A stretch of 64,000 bases of DNA from Nitrososphaera sp. (GCA_029263715.1 JAJUFP010000001.1:98837-162836); one strand, 5' to 3'; positions 1 through 10,417 are shown, numbered from the stretch's first letter. Notes: generated from the sequence alone by a model not told the origin. Program-made: numbers and translations.

Positions 1-84
1 GTGAGAATCGAGGACAGCATCATCATAACAGGCGGCAGGCCGAAGATCTTGAACAGGTTTACAAAAGACCTCGTCGTGCTCTGA
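1..84 (+). CDS. C-terminal end of M24-family (Xaa-Pro) metallopeptidase, partial
   Basis: Only the last 27 codons are in the window; the gene enters from the left edge and stops at TGA 82-84. The reading frame gives VRIEDSIIITGGRPKILNR followed by FTKDLVVL. VRIED-(x)-(I/V/L)-x-(I/V)-T followed by a gap and a (F/P)-x-(K/D)-(D/E)-L ending is the characteristic C-terminus of Xaa-Pro aminopeptidases/dipeptidases, in which the Glu of RxE is a metal ligand. No catalytic core can be seen here, so the family call rests on the tail alone. Confidence 0.6.
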   Translation: MRIEDSIIITGGRPKILNRFTKDLVVL

Positions 85-118
85 ATACATAAGAACTGGC
101 TAGACCAATAATTACCAG

Positions 119-1144
119 ATGAAAAGGGCGGCAGCCATTGCAATAACAATAGCTGCACTTGCGGGTTTCTCGCCTGCATTTGGACAGACCTTCCAGGAAG
201 AACTTTACTTTTACCCGGAGGTTCCAACGCAGGCCAGCAACGTTGTTGCGCACATTTTACTGACTGCTCCCACACCGTGCCATGAAGTAACGCTGCAAGA
301 CTTCAAACTGTCAGACAGCGAAATTTCACTAAATGTTGAAGTAAATCCGCCTCCACCAGAAACTGTATGCATCCAAGTGCTCAAGCAACATTCGCTGACG
401 CAGGAAATTGGCCAGCTTGATGCCGGTGCATACACCGCGCGGCTGTACGTTAACGGCCAAGAAAAAACCTCCACCAAGCTGTATGTGACAGAGTACGACG
501 TGGCAGTGCTGGCAACCGGCAAGTTTACCGATGAGCAGGGCGGCTTGAACCTGGTTGGCGAAGTACAAAACACCGCGAATAAGTCTATCCGCCTGACAAG
601 AATCGATGTCTCGTTTTTCGAAGGAGATCAGCTGCTAAGAGAAGAGCAGGCGTACACCACGATGACCATCATAACCCCCAACATGACCTCGGGATTTAGC
701 ATGCCGCTGAATCCGGACCTGCAGGACAAGGAATACTCGGTTCGGGTTACGTCCTATGAAGTTGCAGAGGAACCAGAAAGGGCGCTGCGGCTTGTAGTCG
801 AGCCGGCAACCAAGGATGGTTACGGCATGGTATCCGGCCAAGTCCATAACGGAGCAGATAGGGACGCAAAGCAAGTCAAGATAGTCTGTGCCATTTACAA
901 AGAAGGGCGTGTTATAGACTCGATTTTTGGGTACACAAATCCGCCGGATATACCCGCCGGCCAGAGCGCGGGTTTTGAAGTATTGACGCATTACAAGACT
1001 TCAGAATTCTTGCCAAGCTGCAATGCAGAGGCGCAGGGGCTGGCTGCTTCAGAAGTGCAGGTCGTGCCGGAGTTTCCCGTCACTATCCTGTCGCTGGCAG
1101 CATCACTTGGCATCGCTGTCTATCTGTTTAGAAAAAGACTTTGA
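119..1144 (+). CDS. Secreted surface protein with PEF-CTERM-type sorting tail
   Basis: The 341-residue protein starts with a signal peptide (MKRAAAIAITIAALAGFSPAFG, cleavage likely before Gln23). It ends with the tripartite C-terminal sorting signal: PEFP at about residue 316, a hydrophobic helix (VTILSLAASLGIAVYLF) and a basic end (RKRL). That layout matches PEF/PEFG-CTERM tails that archaeosortases process in archaea. Between them lie two or three beta-rich stretches resembling FxLyD-like modules (for example GGLNLVGEVQNTANKSIRL and YGMVSGQVHNGADRDAKQV), often found in extracytoplasmic proteins. The start is ATG 35 bp after the preceding stop. It converges on cdc48 with 3 bp between stops. 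Exact function is unknown; an envelope or S-layer-associated role is inferred. Confidence 0.8.
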   Translation: MKRAAAIAITIAALAGFSPAFGQTFQEELYFYPEVPTQASNVVAHILLTAPTPCHEVTLQDFKLSDSEISLNVEVNPPPPETVCIQVLKQHSLTQEIGQLDAGAYTARLYVNGQEKTSTKLYVTEYDVAVLATGKFTDEQGGLNLVGEVQNTANKSIRLTRIDVSFFEGDQLLREEQAYTTMTIITPNMTSGFSMPLNPDLQDKEYSVRVTSYEVAEEPERALRLVVEPATKDGYGMVSGQVHNGADRDAKQVKIVCAIYKEGRVIDSIFGYTNPPDIPAGQSAGFEVLTHYKTSEFLPSCNAEAQGLAASEVQVVPEFPVTILSLAASLGIAVYLFRKRL

Positions 1145-1147
1145 CAT

Positions 1148-3409
<2,262 letters not shown>

Positions 3410-3416
3410 CTAAGAC

Positions 3417-3430
3417 ATAATAAAAAAACT
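3417..3430 (-). promoter_or_regulatory. TATA box of cdc48
   Basis: On the minus strand the sequence reads GTTTTTTTATTATG, ending about 8 bp before the TTG start at 3409 and beginning about 21 bp before it. It is the only strong AT-rich archaeal box upstream and puts transcription start at or just inside the start codon. Confidence 0.5.
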
Positions 3431-3437
3431 TTGTACG

Positions 3438-3450
3438 CAGTGCAATGCAA
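3438..3450. promoter_or_regulatory. Recurrent TGCA palindrome upstream of cdc48
   Basis: The sequence CAGTGCAATGCAA contains the half-site pair TGCA-A-TGCA. It lies 8 bp upstream of the TATA box and centred about 36 bp before the start codon. The same element recurs upstream of several other genes in this window (see 4106, 7218, 9905, 10922, 12653, 13973, 61038). Confidence 0.5.
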
Positions 3451-3544
3451 AGAATTTTCCTAGTTGGACGACATGGCTGACTCAAGTTTATGGCAAGACC
3501 ATGATTCTGACTTAGCCCCCCGTCCTGGTTGATTTTATGCGTTT

Positions 3545-4078
3545 TTATTTTACAACATGCAGCAGGTCTTTGGGGCCGCGGGTTATCTTGTCGGAGGGTT
3601 TTTCGTTGGGGTATCCTATGGGAAGCATGGCCACGGGCCTGTGCTCCTTTGGCAGGCCCAGTATCTCTGAAACCTTTTTTTCGTCAAAGGCTCCGACCCA
3701 GACGGCGGTCAAGCCCAGCGCGTAAACCGTCAATTGGGCATACGCCGCGGCTATGGTGGCATCCTGCACAGAAAACAGATCGGATCTCTTGCCGTACTTG
3801 AATGAAGAACGGGAGGCGTTGGCGCAGAATACCAGAAGGAGGGGCGCCTCTGCTATGAACTCCTGGTCATGGGCGGCGGCAACCAGTTCCCTTTTTGTCT
3901 TCTCGTTGATTATCTGGTAGACCTCAAATGTTTGCAGGCCGCCGGAGGAAGGAGCCATGTCGCATACCTCAAGGATCCTGTCAAGGGTTTCTCTGTCAAC
4001 CTTGTTGCTTTTGAATGAACGAATAGACCTTCGCCTGCTTGCCAGCTGCAGAAATGATTCTGACACGGGTTTTTCCAT
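3545..4078 (-). CDS. Nitroreductase-family flavoprotein
   Basis: A compact FMN-dependent nitroreductase-like oxidoreductase (177 residues from ATG 4078, or 173 from GTG 4066). Family signatures are RRSIRSF near the N-terminus (phosphate of FMN), the DMAPSSGGLQTFEVYQI segment, the central DATIAAAYAQLTVYALGLTAVWVGAFDE region, and the C-terminal LPIGYPNEKPS motif. Substrate cannot be told from sequence; family members reduce nitro compounds, flavins or quinones with NAD(P)H. A TATA-like TTTAAGTAAA (4087-4096, minus strand) sits only 9 bp before ATG 4078 but about 21 bp before GTG 4066, so the leaderless GTG start may be the true one. It is divergent from the POR operon with a shared TGCA palindrome. 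Confidence 0.88.
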   Translation of the reverse strand: MEKPVSESFLQLASRRRSIRSFKSNKVDRETLDRILEVCDMAPSSGGLQTFEVYQIINEKTKRELVAAAHDQEFIAEAPLLLVFCANASRSSFKYGKRSDLFSVQDATIAAAYAQLTVYALGLTAVWVGAFDEKKVSEILGLPKEHRPVAMLPIGYPNEKPSDKITRGPKDLLHVVK

Positions 4079-4105
4079 ATCTGCATTTTACTTAAACCCC
4101 AAGAG

Positions 4106-4119
4106 TGCATTGCAATGCA
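4106..4119. promoter_or_regulatory. Perfect TGCATTGCAATGCA palindrome between nitroreductase and POR
   Basis: A perfect 14-bp palindrome in the 64-bp divergent intergenic region. It lies about 9 bp upstream of the nitroreductase TATA-like box (4087-4096) and 24 bp before the GTG start of the POR operon, so it could serve both promoters. It is the cleanest copy of the recurrent element in this window. Confidence 0.6.
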
Positions 4120-4142
4120 AAGCAATCCACCGGGATTAATTA

Positions 4143-5057
4143 GTGACTGCAGACAATGTTAACTGCATGATGATCTCAGTCTGCCTGCTTGGAAGGGGCG
4201 GGCAGGGCATCAAGTCGGCAGCCCACATCTTGGGGACTGCCGCTTTTCTTGGCGGCCACTACGTTCAGGATCAGCCGCTGTACGGCGCCGAAAGGAGGGG
4301 AGGTCCTGTGACGGCATTCATAAGGCTTTCAGACGAACCAATACTGGACAGGGGGCCTGTTACTGATCCGCTGCTGATGGTTGTGGCCGATGACTCGCTT
4401 CTTGAAGATCAGCTTAAAGACTTCAATGTATCAGAAGACACGGTATTGTTTGTCAATACTTCAAAAAATGTTGATCACATCCGCTCAAGGTATGGCATCT
4501 CAAACCAGCTTGTGCTGTCAGATCTTTCTTTGATGGCCGAAGAGGTCCTAGAAAGCCCGGTGGTCAGCGCCGCCGTGGCCGGGGCGACGTCCCGGCTTTT
4601 GAATCAGGATTTTGGGGATCTTAAACAAGCTGTAATGCTGGAGCTGAGAAACATCGGACTGGATCAAAAAGAAGCAGAAAAGAACCTTCTCCTTGCAAGG
4701 AAGGCATACGATTCTGTCATGCCAGTTAAACTGCCGGAGGCAAAAAAGGAAGCCCGGGAGCCTGCCTTTGTCGAACTGGTGTACCACGGACCTGAAGCAT
4801 CCACCTGCAGCATCACCTCACCTGGAAATTCGCAGACTCGGCGCGTCGGCGACTGGGCGCGTCTAAAGCCGTTGATAGATTATGACGAATGCACAAAGTG
4901 CAGGATCTGCTTCGTCTACTGCCCGGACAGCGCCATAACAATTGGCACTGACGACTATCCGCACGTGAACTATGACGCCTGCAAGGGCTGCGACATATGC
5001 TACACCGAGTGCCCGGTCAAGGCTATCTCGCTAGTGAGGAGGGACGAAAAGGCTTGA
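4143..5057 (+). CDS. porG: 2-oxoacid:ferredoxin oxidoreductase, fused gamma-delta subunit
   Basis: The 304-residue protein joins the gamma subunit (residues about 10-190, GRGGQGIKSAAHILGTAAFLGG and LYGAERRGGPV, the CoA-handling domain) to a delta-type 2x[4Fe-4S] ferredoxin (CTKCRICFVYCPDSAI near 249 and CKGCDICYTECPVKAI near 280). The delta clusters carry electrons from the TPP site to external ferredoxin. The start chosen is GTG 4143; an ATG lies 8 codons further (4170). The stop TGA overlaps the TTG start of the next gene (TTGA at 5054-5057), showing one operon. Pyruvate is the likely substrate but related enzymes use other 2-oxoacids. Confidence 0.92.
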   Translation: MTADNVNCMMISVCLLGRGGQGIKSAAHILGTAAFLGGHYVQDQPLYGAERRGGPVTAFIRLSDEPILDRGPVTDPLLMVVADDSLLEDQLKDFNVSEDTVLFVNTSKNVDHIRSRYGISNQLVLSDLSLMAEEVLESPVVSAAVAGATSRLLNQDFGDLKQAVMLELRNIGLDQKEAEKNLLLARKAYDSVMPVKLPEAKKEAREPAFVELVYHGPEASTCSITSPGNSQTRRVGDWARLKPLIDYDECTKCRICFVYCPDSAITIGTDDYPHVNYDACKGCDICYTECPVKAISLVRRDEKA

Positions 5058-6292
5058 AACAGCTTCTGACCGGCAACGCATCGGTTGCAACCGCGGTCAG
5101 GCTCTGCGGCGTTGATTACATACCGGCGTACCCGATAACGCCTCAGACAGAGATAATCGAGCTTTTGTCACGGTGGATAGGTGATGGCAGTATGGACGCA
5201 AGGCTAGTGATGATGGAGTCGGAGCATTCCATGATAACTGCCGCCGGAGCCGCGTCTTTGGCCGGCGCAAGGACGTTTACGGCCACCTCAAGCCAGGGAC
5301 TTCTCTACGGCTTTGAGATGCTGTACAACCTTGCTGGTTGGCGCGTCCCTGTCGTCATGGCAAACGTCTCAAGAGGCGTCGCCTCGCCCATCACCCTTGA
5401 GCCGGATCACAACGACGTGCTATCGGCCCGTGACAGCGGGTTTCTGCAAATCCATGCCGAGACCTGCCAGGAGGCCCTTGATTCGGTGATCATGGCCTAT
5501 ATGATGGCCGAGGATAGCCGGGTAAAGCTGCCAGCAATAGTGAACCTTGACGGCTTTTACCTTTCATACACCCGCGAACCGGTTCAAGTCCCGCAAAAAG
5601 AGCAGGTCCTGGAGTTGCTGCCGGAATACCGGCCGACAGCCGGCTACATGAGTGCCCAGAACCCGATGTCGGTGGCCGTCGCCGTGCTGGATGGCAGGGC
5701 ATATTCTTATTTCAAGTACCAGATGCACCTTGCGTCTTTGAACGCCCTTGACGTGCATGAAAGGGTGTCAGGGGACTTTGAGCGAGTCTTTGGAAGAAAG
5801 TACGATGTAGTGGAGGGCTTTATGCTTGAAGATGCCGATTACGTCATAGTCATGACCAACTCCCTTACCACCACTGCTAGGGCCGCGGTAAAGGAGATGC
5901 GCAGTCAAGGAAGCAAGGTCGGTCTTGTCAGGATAAGGCTGCTTCGGCCGTTTCCCCGCAAGGAGGTGGCCCAGATGCTTGCCGGCAAAAAAGGCGTCGC
6001 AGTCTTGGACCAAAACATATCGATAGGAAGCGGCGGCATACTTTATCCTGAAGTCACAAGCGCGCTGTACCATAGAAGCGACCGGCCGAGCAAGGTCATT
6101 TCGTTCATTGGCGGCCTTGGAGGCAAGCACCTTGGTGTGGCGGAGTTCCGGCACATGATCAAGGTTACAGAAGAGTCTGTCAGAGAAGACCGCCAGCCGC
6201 TGCAAAGCATACTGCTTTTCACCGATTCCGACTGGGGCAAGGTCAAAGAGATGCTCAAGACGGCCGGAAAGCGGGAGGTGCCAGAACAGTGA
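5054..6292 (+). CDS. porA: 2-oxoacid:ferredoxin oxidoreductase, alpha subunit
   Basis: This subunit forms the large alpha chain of the POR heterocomplex. It opens with MKQLLTGNASVATAVRLCGVDYIPAYPITPQTEI, whose YPITPQTEI is the conserved alpha-subunit motif, followed by MMESEHSMITAAGAASLAGARTFTATSSQGL (pyrimidine-binding domain). The TTG start at 5054 is preferred: it overlaps the upstream stop (TTGA), has a GAGGAGGG ribosome site 11 bp before it, and aligns with the family N-terminus, whereas the longer in-frame reading from 4997 adds a tail translated out of the ferredoxin domain. About 412 residues, normal for archaeal PorA. It overlaps porB by 4 bp (GTGA). Confidence 0.93.
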   Translation: MKQLLTGNASVATAVRLCGVDYIPAYPITPQTEIIELLSRWIGDGSMDARLVMMESEHSMITAAGAASLAGARTFTATSSQGLLYGFEMLYNLAGWRVPVVMANVSRGVASPITLEPDHNDVLSARDSGFLQIHAETCQEALDSVIMAYMMAEDSRVKLPAIVNLDGFYLSYTREPVQVPQKEQVLELLPEYRPTAGYMSAQNPMSVAVAVLDGRAYSYFKYQMHLASLNALDVHERVSGDFERVFGRKYDVVEGFMLEDADYVIVMTNSLTTTARAAVKEMRSQGSKVGLVRIRLLRPFPRKEVAQMLAGKKGVAVLDQNISIGSGGILYPEVTSALYHRSDRPSKVISFIGGLGGKHLGVAEFRHMIKVTEESVREDRQPLQSILLFTDSDWGKVKEMLKTAGKREVPEQ

Positions 6293-7206
6293 CCAAGACG
6301 ATAAGGGATCTGCCGATTGAGGAAAGCCTGACTTCTGGAACCATGCTGTGCGCCGGCTGTGGCGGAGCGCTGCTTGTCAGGATATTTGAAAAAGTGCTTG
6401 GACAGAACGTGGTAACGGTCAACGCTGCTGGCTGCATGAGCATGCTGTCTGTCTTTCCCCTGACGCCGTTCAAGTCCTCGTGGTTCTACGTGGCCATGGC
6501 ATCGGCTCCGGCCGCAGCCCAGGGGATAAGGGACGCCCTGGACATGCTGATAAAGAAGGGCAAGATAAAGCCAGAAAACGACCTGAAAGTAGTCGTGGTG
6601 ACCGGCGACGGCGCGGCCTCCGACATCGGGCTTCAGGCAACATCCGGAGCGATGCACCGGAAGCTGGACTTTTACTACCTGGTCTACGACAACGAGGGCT
6701 ACTCAAATACTGGTTTTCAGGCGTCCGGCTCCTCTCCGTACGGATCTTCGACAAAGACCACACATCCTTCTGCAATGACTCCACAGGGTACCATTCTTGA
6801 CAAAAAGGATCTCTTTGAGATATGGAGGGCGCACAAACCTCCGTACATTGCAACCATTTCGCCGGCGTACATAGCAGACATGATGCGCAAAATAGACAAA
6901 GCTTCGCAATTTGCTGGCCCCAAACTCTTTATCGCGCATTCACCTTGCCCTCCTGGATGGGACATCGATTCTGATGCCGTGATAAGGCTTGCCAAGATGG
7001 CAGTTGAAACCGGAGTCTGGCCGCTAAAGGAAGCAGTAAACGGCGAGGTTGCGCATTCTTTTGTGCAAAAGAAGCGCCGGCCCGTCGAGGAGTACCTAAA
7101 GATGCAGGGTAGGTTTGAGCACCTGTTCAAGCCGACAAGGCAGGAGCAAGTCCTGCAGACCATACAGGGCAAAGTCGACGAGTACTGGGCCAAGGTCGTC
7201 AAGTGA
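6289..7206 (+). CDS. porB: 2-oxoacid:ferredoxin oxidoreductase, beta subunit
   Basis: This is the TPP-binding catalytic beta subunit (305 residues). CAGCGG near residue 18 is the first Cys pair of the buried [4Fe-4S] cluster. GDGAASDIGLQ followed by YDNEGYSNTG is the Mg-TPP motif (GDG...N). The third gene of a gapless three-gene operon, translated from GTG 6289. It catalyses reversible oxidative decarboxylation to acyl-CoA with ferredoxin reduction. In autotrophic Thaumarchaeota the enzyme may also run in the reductive direction; that is inference. Confidence 0.93.
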   Translation: MTKTIRDLPIEESLTSGTMLCAGCGGALLVRIFEKVLGQNVVTVNAAGCMSMLSVFPLTPFKSSWFYVAMASAPAAAQGIRDALDMLIKKGKIKPENDLKVVVVTGDGAASDIGLQATSGAMHRKLDFYYLVYDNEGYSNTGFQASGSSPYGSSTKTTHPSAMTPQGTILDKKDLFEIWRAHKPPYIATISPAYIADMMRKIDKASQFAGPKLFIAHSPCPPGWDIDSDAVIRLAKMAVETGVWPLKEAVNGEVAHSFVQKKRRPVEEYLKMQGRFEHLFKPTRQEQVLQTIQGKVDEYWAKVVK

Positions 7207-7217
7207 TAACATTGTAG

Positions 7218-7231
7218 TGCATTGCAGTGTA
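7218..7231. promoter_or_regulatory. TGCATTGCAGTGTA palindrome upstream of CBS gene
   Basis: A near-perfect copy of the recurrent element (two mismatches to the palindrome at 4106). It ends 9 bp before the TATA box CTTAAATAAA (7241-7250). Confidence 0.55.
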
Positions 7232-7240
7232 TTCTGCCTA

Positions 7241-7250
7241 CTTAAATAAA
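7241..7250 (+). promoter_or_regulatory. TATA box of the four-CBS gene at 7271
   Basis: CTTAAATAAA sits 20-30 bp before GTG 7271, which predicts a leaderless mRNA. Confidence 0.55.
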
Positions 7251-7270
7251 AAAATCTGATATGTGCAGTT

Positions 7271-8053
7271 GTGTCAATAGAATCCAAGCTAAGCAGTCTG
7301 AGGGTGGGAAATTACATGAGCAAGCCGGTCTTCACAGCCAGTCCGGATACCAGTTTTGCAGATGCCATATCTACAATGGCTGCCAAAAACATCGGCAACC
7401 TTGTTGTGGTGGAAAATGAAAACCCTGTGGGCATTCTTACAGAGCGGGAGATACTCCAGTACCTGTACATGAGCAAGACGGTTCCAAACAAGCCTATACA
7501 GTATGTCCTTACAGCCAAGTTTGCAAGGCTGACGCCGGACACAAGCATACTGGATGCAGCAAAGACCATGATCTCAAAAAAGTCGCGTCTTTTGGTGTTT
7601 GACAAAGCAGAAAAGCTGACAGGCATAATCACGGCGTCTGATATGGTGAGGGCTTTTCTTGTAACCGGCAGAAATCCTTCCCTGAAGGGGTTTGTGACTG
7701 GCAAGGTTTACTCGCTGCATACAAACAACACCATCCTCAATGCAGTCAAGATCATGTTTAAAAGAAGGATAGGAAGCGTGCTAGTAACAGCAGATGGCGG
7801 CCCTTATGGTATCTTTACCGAAAGGGACCTGCTGAACAAAGTCCTGACCAAAAATGTCGATGTTGAAGAGCGGGTAGGGGATTACTGCGTTCATCCAGTC
7901 ATAACGGGAAAGCTGAGCATGGGTGCAAAGGGTGCAAGCGAACTGATGATGGCTAACAAAATAAAGCGGCTCCCGTTGACGTCAAGGGGCAAGATAGTGG
8001 CGATCGTGACGGCAAGGGATCTTGTCGAGGCATTCCAAAAAGGGTTCCGGTGA
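7271..8053 (+). CDS. CBS-domain protein with four CBS repeats
   Basis: The 260-residue protein consists almost wholly of four CBS motifs (two Bateman modules), each with the pattern (S/T)xxDAxxxM...GxxVV/LLV...GIxTERD/ITASD: residues about 15-70, 80-130, 145-190 and 205-255 (GILTEREILQYL, GIITASDMVRAF, GIFTERDLLNKV, AIVTARDLVEAF). CBS pairs bind adenosine nucleotides or SAM and act as energy or metabolite sensors. No catalytic domain is fused. GTG start, probably leaderless. One of four CBS genes clustered within 4 kb. Confidence 0.9.
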   Translation: MSIESKLSSLRVGNYMSKPVFTASPDTSFADAISTMAAKNIGNLVVVENENPVGILTEREILQYLYMSKTVPNKPIQYVLTAKFARLTPDTSILDAAKTMISKKSRLLVFDKAEKLTGIITASDMVRAFLVTGRNPSLKGFVTGKVYSLHTNNTILNAVKIMFKRRIGSVLVTADGGPYGIFTERDLLNKVLTKNVDVEERVGDYCVHPVITGKLSMGAKGASELMMANKIKRLPLTSRGKIVAIVTARDLVEAFQKGFR

Positions 8054-8064
8054 TATGCGGCTGT

Positions 8065-8289
8065 TCATGATGTGGATTGCTTGAGGAAAATGTGCCCCTT
8101 TTCCGTGGTGATCAAAACGCGCCGCTTTTCATCGTAGTGCAGAAGACGCATATCCACGAGTGCAGAAGTGTGCCTCCTTAACTGCGCGTACGATATGGAC
8201 AATGCATCCGCGACCTGTTTTTTCGTTGCACCTTCCCTTGCCAGCGAAAGTATCTTGATGTAAAGCGCGGTCTCGCCAGAATCGCCCAT
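8065..8289 (-). CDS. Small winged-helix protein
   Basis: A 74-residue protein starting at ATG 8289 (MGDSGETALYIKILSL). An upstream in-frame ATG at 8328 exists but would overlap the CBS gene that ends at 8297; the shorter start leaves 7 bp and no overlap. The sequence reads as a complete winged helix: helix 1 (ALYIKILSLA), helix 2 (TKKQVADAL), recognition helix (SYAQLRRHTSALVDMRLL) and wing (YDEKRRVLITTEKGHIFL). This matches the short DUF-type archaeal wHTH proteins common in Thaumarchaeota. Likely cotranscribed with the two upstream CBS genes; DNA binding is inferred from fold. Confidence 0.8.
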   Translation of the reverse strand: MGDSGETALYIKILSLAREGATKKQVADALSISYAQLRRHTSALVDMRLLHYDEKRRVLITTEKGHIFLKQSTS

Positions 8290-8296
8290 GGCAGCA

Positions 8297-9157
8297 TCAC
8301 CCGTGTGCGGCAAGGGCCCGTACAACATCAGTCTTTGTCACGATGCCGGCAAGTTTCTTGTTTCTATTTACCACTGGCAGACCGCTTATCCTGTTTCTTA
8401 GCATGATATAGCCTGCATCTGCCAGATCAGAATCTTGGGTGATTGTGATGGGGTCTCTGGTCATCACATCGGTGGCGACAAACACTGCCTTTACGCCTGT
8501 AGGTATGTACCATTGCTGCTTCTTTTTTGCAACCATGTCCTCCCTTGTGGTCCAGTAACTTCCAACCGTGCCTGTGCCAAAAATCGCGCTGACCGGAAGC
8601 AGGTCGCGCGTTGTAACGATGCCTACTGCCTGGCCTTCCTTTGCAACAATTATCCTGGAAACCTTGTGGTTGTTCATTAGGAGCATGGCCATGTGTATGG
8701 GTTCGCCGGGAGCCATGGTGAGAACCTTCTTCGTCATGAATTCCTTGACCAGGTGCTCGCCTGCAAAGTGCCTGACGTAAGCATCCATCAGATCCGTCTT
8801 TGTGATCACTCCCTTCACACTGCCGGCTTTGTCAACCACGACCAGGGAGCTTATGCCCTTGTCCAGCATCAGCTTGGCGCAGCGTCTCAGGTCGACATCT
8901 TCATCTACTGTCACCGGGTTTTTGCTCATCACTTCGTCTACTGTTATTTCGTCGATGCGTCTGGAAGGCACTTCCCTGTACAGAAAACGTGCAATGTCTT
9001 TTTCAGTCAACAGTCCTAATGGCTTATCCTGCTTTGCGACTACCACCCTGCTGATGTTGTACTTGAGCATGATGTTTCTAGCATCAAGAATAGTCTTGCC
9101 AGGTTCCACGGTAATGGCCTTCCACATCGCGTGCTTTGCGTCAAGATTCACATACAT
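8297..9157 (-). CDS. CBS-domain protein with four CBS repeats
   Basis: A 286-residue protein made of four CBS repeats (GLLTEKDIARFL, GVITKTDLMDAY, GIVTTRDLLPVS, GIVTKTDVVRAL). The start chosen is ATG 9157 (MYVNLDAKHAMWKAITV), preceded by AGGGAG about 12 bp upstream and 16 bp after the stop of the upstream CBS gene; the longer reading from 9280 would overlap that gene by 107 bp and adds a basic segment unlike any CBS protein. A linker between repeats 3 and 4 carries TREDMVAKKKQQWYIPT, an insert not seen in the 7271 paralogue. Confidence 0.88.
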   Translation of the reverse strand: MYVNLDAKHAMWKAITVEPGKTILDARNIMLKYNISRVVVAKQDKPLGLLTEKDIARFLYREVPSRRIDEITVDEVMSKNPVTVDEDVDLRRCAKLMLDKGISSLVVVDKAGSVKGVITKTDLMDAYVRHFAGEHLVKEFMTKKVLTMAPGEPIHMAMLLMNNHKVSRIIVAKEGQAVGIVTTRDLLPVSAIFGTGTVGSYWTTREDMVAKKKQQWYIPTGVKAVFVATDVMTRDPITITQDSDLADAGYIMLRNRISGLPVVNRNKKLAGIVTKTDVVRALAAHG

Positions 9158-9173
9158 GCGGCGCAAAAGCTCC

Positions 9174-9632
9174 CTAGGCTTGCTCAATGAGCGCAAATCT
9201 TGACATGGCCGCAAGGGTCGGATCTTTTTTGTTCTCTTCATACATGCGCTTTGCCAAGTCTGTCGCCGTGACCATTCCAAGCAATGTGTTGTCCCTGACT
9301 ATGGGGAGCCTTCTGATGCGGTATTTTGTCATTATCAAGGCTGCATCGTAGATGTATGCTTCAGGTCCCACGCTTATGAGAGGTTTGGACATTATCTCCG
9401 ATGCTGTAATTTTTTTGGGGTCTCTGTCAAGGGCCACAACCTTTCTCACGATATCCCTTTCGGTAACGATGCCGATTGGCCGGTTATTTTGGTCGACTAC
9501 TACCACCGAGCCCTTGCCACTTTCGTTCATCTGCTTGGACACATCGCTGACTGCCGTGGACTCATTTGTGGTCTGCAATGGAGGAGGCGTCATTATCCGT
9601 TCGACCATCGTTGTCTTGTCGTCGCCGCCCAT
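9174..9632 (-). CDS. Two-CBS-domain protein
   Basis: A 152-residue Bateman module: repeats at about 10-65 (TAVSDVSKQMNES, GIVTERDIVRKV) and 75-135 (YIYDAALIMTKYRIRRLPIV, GMVTATDLAKRM). First gene of a minus-strand run CBS2-CBS4-wHTH. A TATA-like AGTTAAATAC is near 9744-9753, giving a leader of about 90 nt, so this mRNA is not leaderless. Ligand unknown. Confidence 0.87.
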   Translation of the reverse strand: MGGDDKTTMVERIMTPPPLQTTNESTAVSDVSKQMNESGKGSVVVVDQNNRPIGIVTERDIVRKVVALDRDPKKITASEIMSKPLISVGPEAYIYDAALIMTKYRIRRLPIVRDNTLLGMVTATDLAKRMYEENKKDPTLAAMSRFALIEQA

Positions 9633-9955
9633 CTCAAAATCGCCCTCCTTGTGTGGCTATGTTGTACCTCTGTTCTAACAAAAGCCTGCCTATCGTGATA
9701 TGCGAGCTTTTAGAACTCATAAGACAGTAAAGACTTACTTTGTATTTAACTATGCGTACACCGCCCATTGCATATGACGCAAAACCTTGCATCGTAGGTA
9801 TTTTTCATCTTCTGAGGCCGTGGGATCTGCCGTCATCGCAAGCAAACTAACTTGCTGGACTAGTGCGTCTTTCAAGATCCATATCGTGGCATGTATGCAG
9901 ATTCTTGCACTGCACGCCTATCTTTTTATCAATAGGTGCAGGATACCATAACGCA
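9633..9955. other. Divergent 323-bp intergenic region (CBS operon / USP)
   Basis: No gene is seen. It holds a probable minus-strand TATA box at 9744-9753, a TTGCAT...TTGCAT pair at 9771-9797 (distant matches to the recurrent element), a small hairpin (GCAAG at 9839 with CTTGC at 9852), a TTGCACTGCA element at 9906-9915, and the USP TATA box at 9923-9930. Confidence 0.5.
9905..9930 (+). promoter_or_regulatory. USP promoter: TTGCACTGCA element plus TATA box
   Basis: TTGCACTGCA (9906-9915) is followed after 7 bp by TCTTTTTATC (9921-9930), and the TTG start lies 26 bp further on at 9956. Same order and spacing as the other copies of the recurrent TGCA element. Confidence 0.5.
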
Positions 9956-10417
9956 TTGAGCGAAAAAGAATTCTCCAAGATACTCGTGCCGATAGACGGA
10001 TCTGAGATGTCAATGCAGGCAGCCAGCTTGGCCTTGCGGGTTGCAAAAAGGTACGATGCAGAAGTGATCGTCCTGCACGTGGTGAACATCGACCAGTACC
10101 TGCAGTCCATTGGTGTGTACCGGCTGTCCTACCCGGAGCCCATAAAGAAGAAAGTTGAGGAAGCCAAGAATGAAGCAGCAACGTGGTTCAATGAAATACA
10201 AAGAAACGCCGAGCAGAACAAGGTCAGGACGAGGTTTGAAGTCATTGACACGCCGCTGTCTGTGGTGGGGGCGATAGTGAACTTTGCAGAGCAGCAAAAG
10301 GCAGACCTTATCATCATTGGCACCCGGGGCCGGTCTGGGTTTACAAAACTGCTTCTTGGAAGCGTCGCCTCCGGCGTGGTCACCTATGCGCCTTGTCCTG
10401 TGCTGGTTGCCAAGTGA
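9956..10417 (+). CDS. Universal stress protein (UspA family)
   Basis: A 153-residue single-domain USP. N-terminal KILVPIDGSEMSMQAASLAL and C-terminal GTRGRSGFTKLLLGSVASGVVTYAPCPVLVAK contain the ATP-binding G-2x-G-9x-G(S/T) pattern, so an ATP-binding subtype is expected. The start is TTG 9956 (MSEKEFSKILV), which matches the family N-terminus and a leaderless promoter; the in-frame ATG at 9863 would add 31 residues with no homology-like features. USP next to CBS genes suggests an energy or stress-sensing group. Confidence 0.9.
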   Translation: MSEKEFSKILVPIDGSEMSMQAASLALRVAKRYDAEVIVLHVVNIDQYLQSIGVYRLSYPEPIKKKVEEAKNEAATWFNEIQRNAEQNKVRTRFEVIDTPLSVVGAIVNFAEQQKADLIIIGTRGRSGFTKLLLGSVASGVVTYAPCPVLVAK

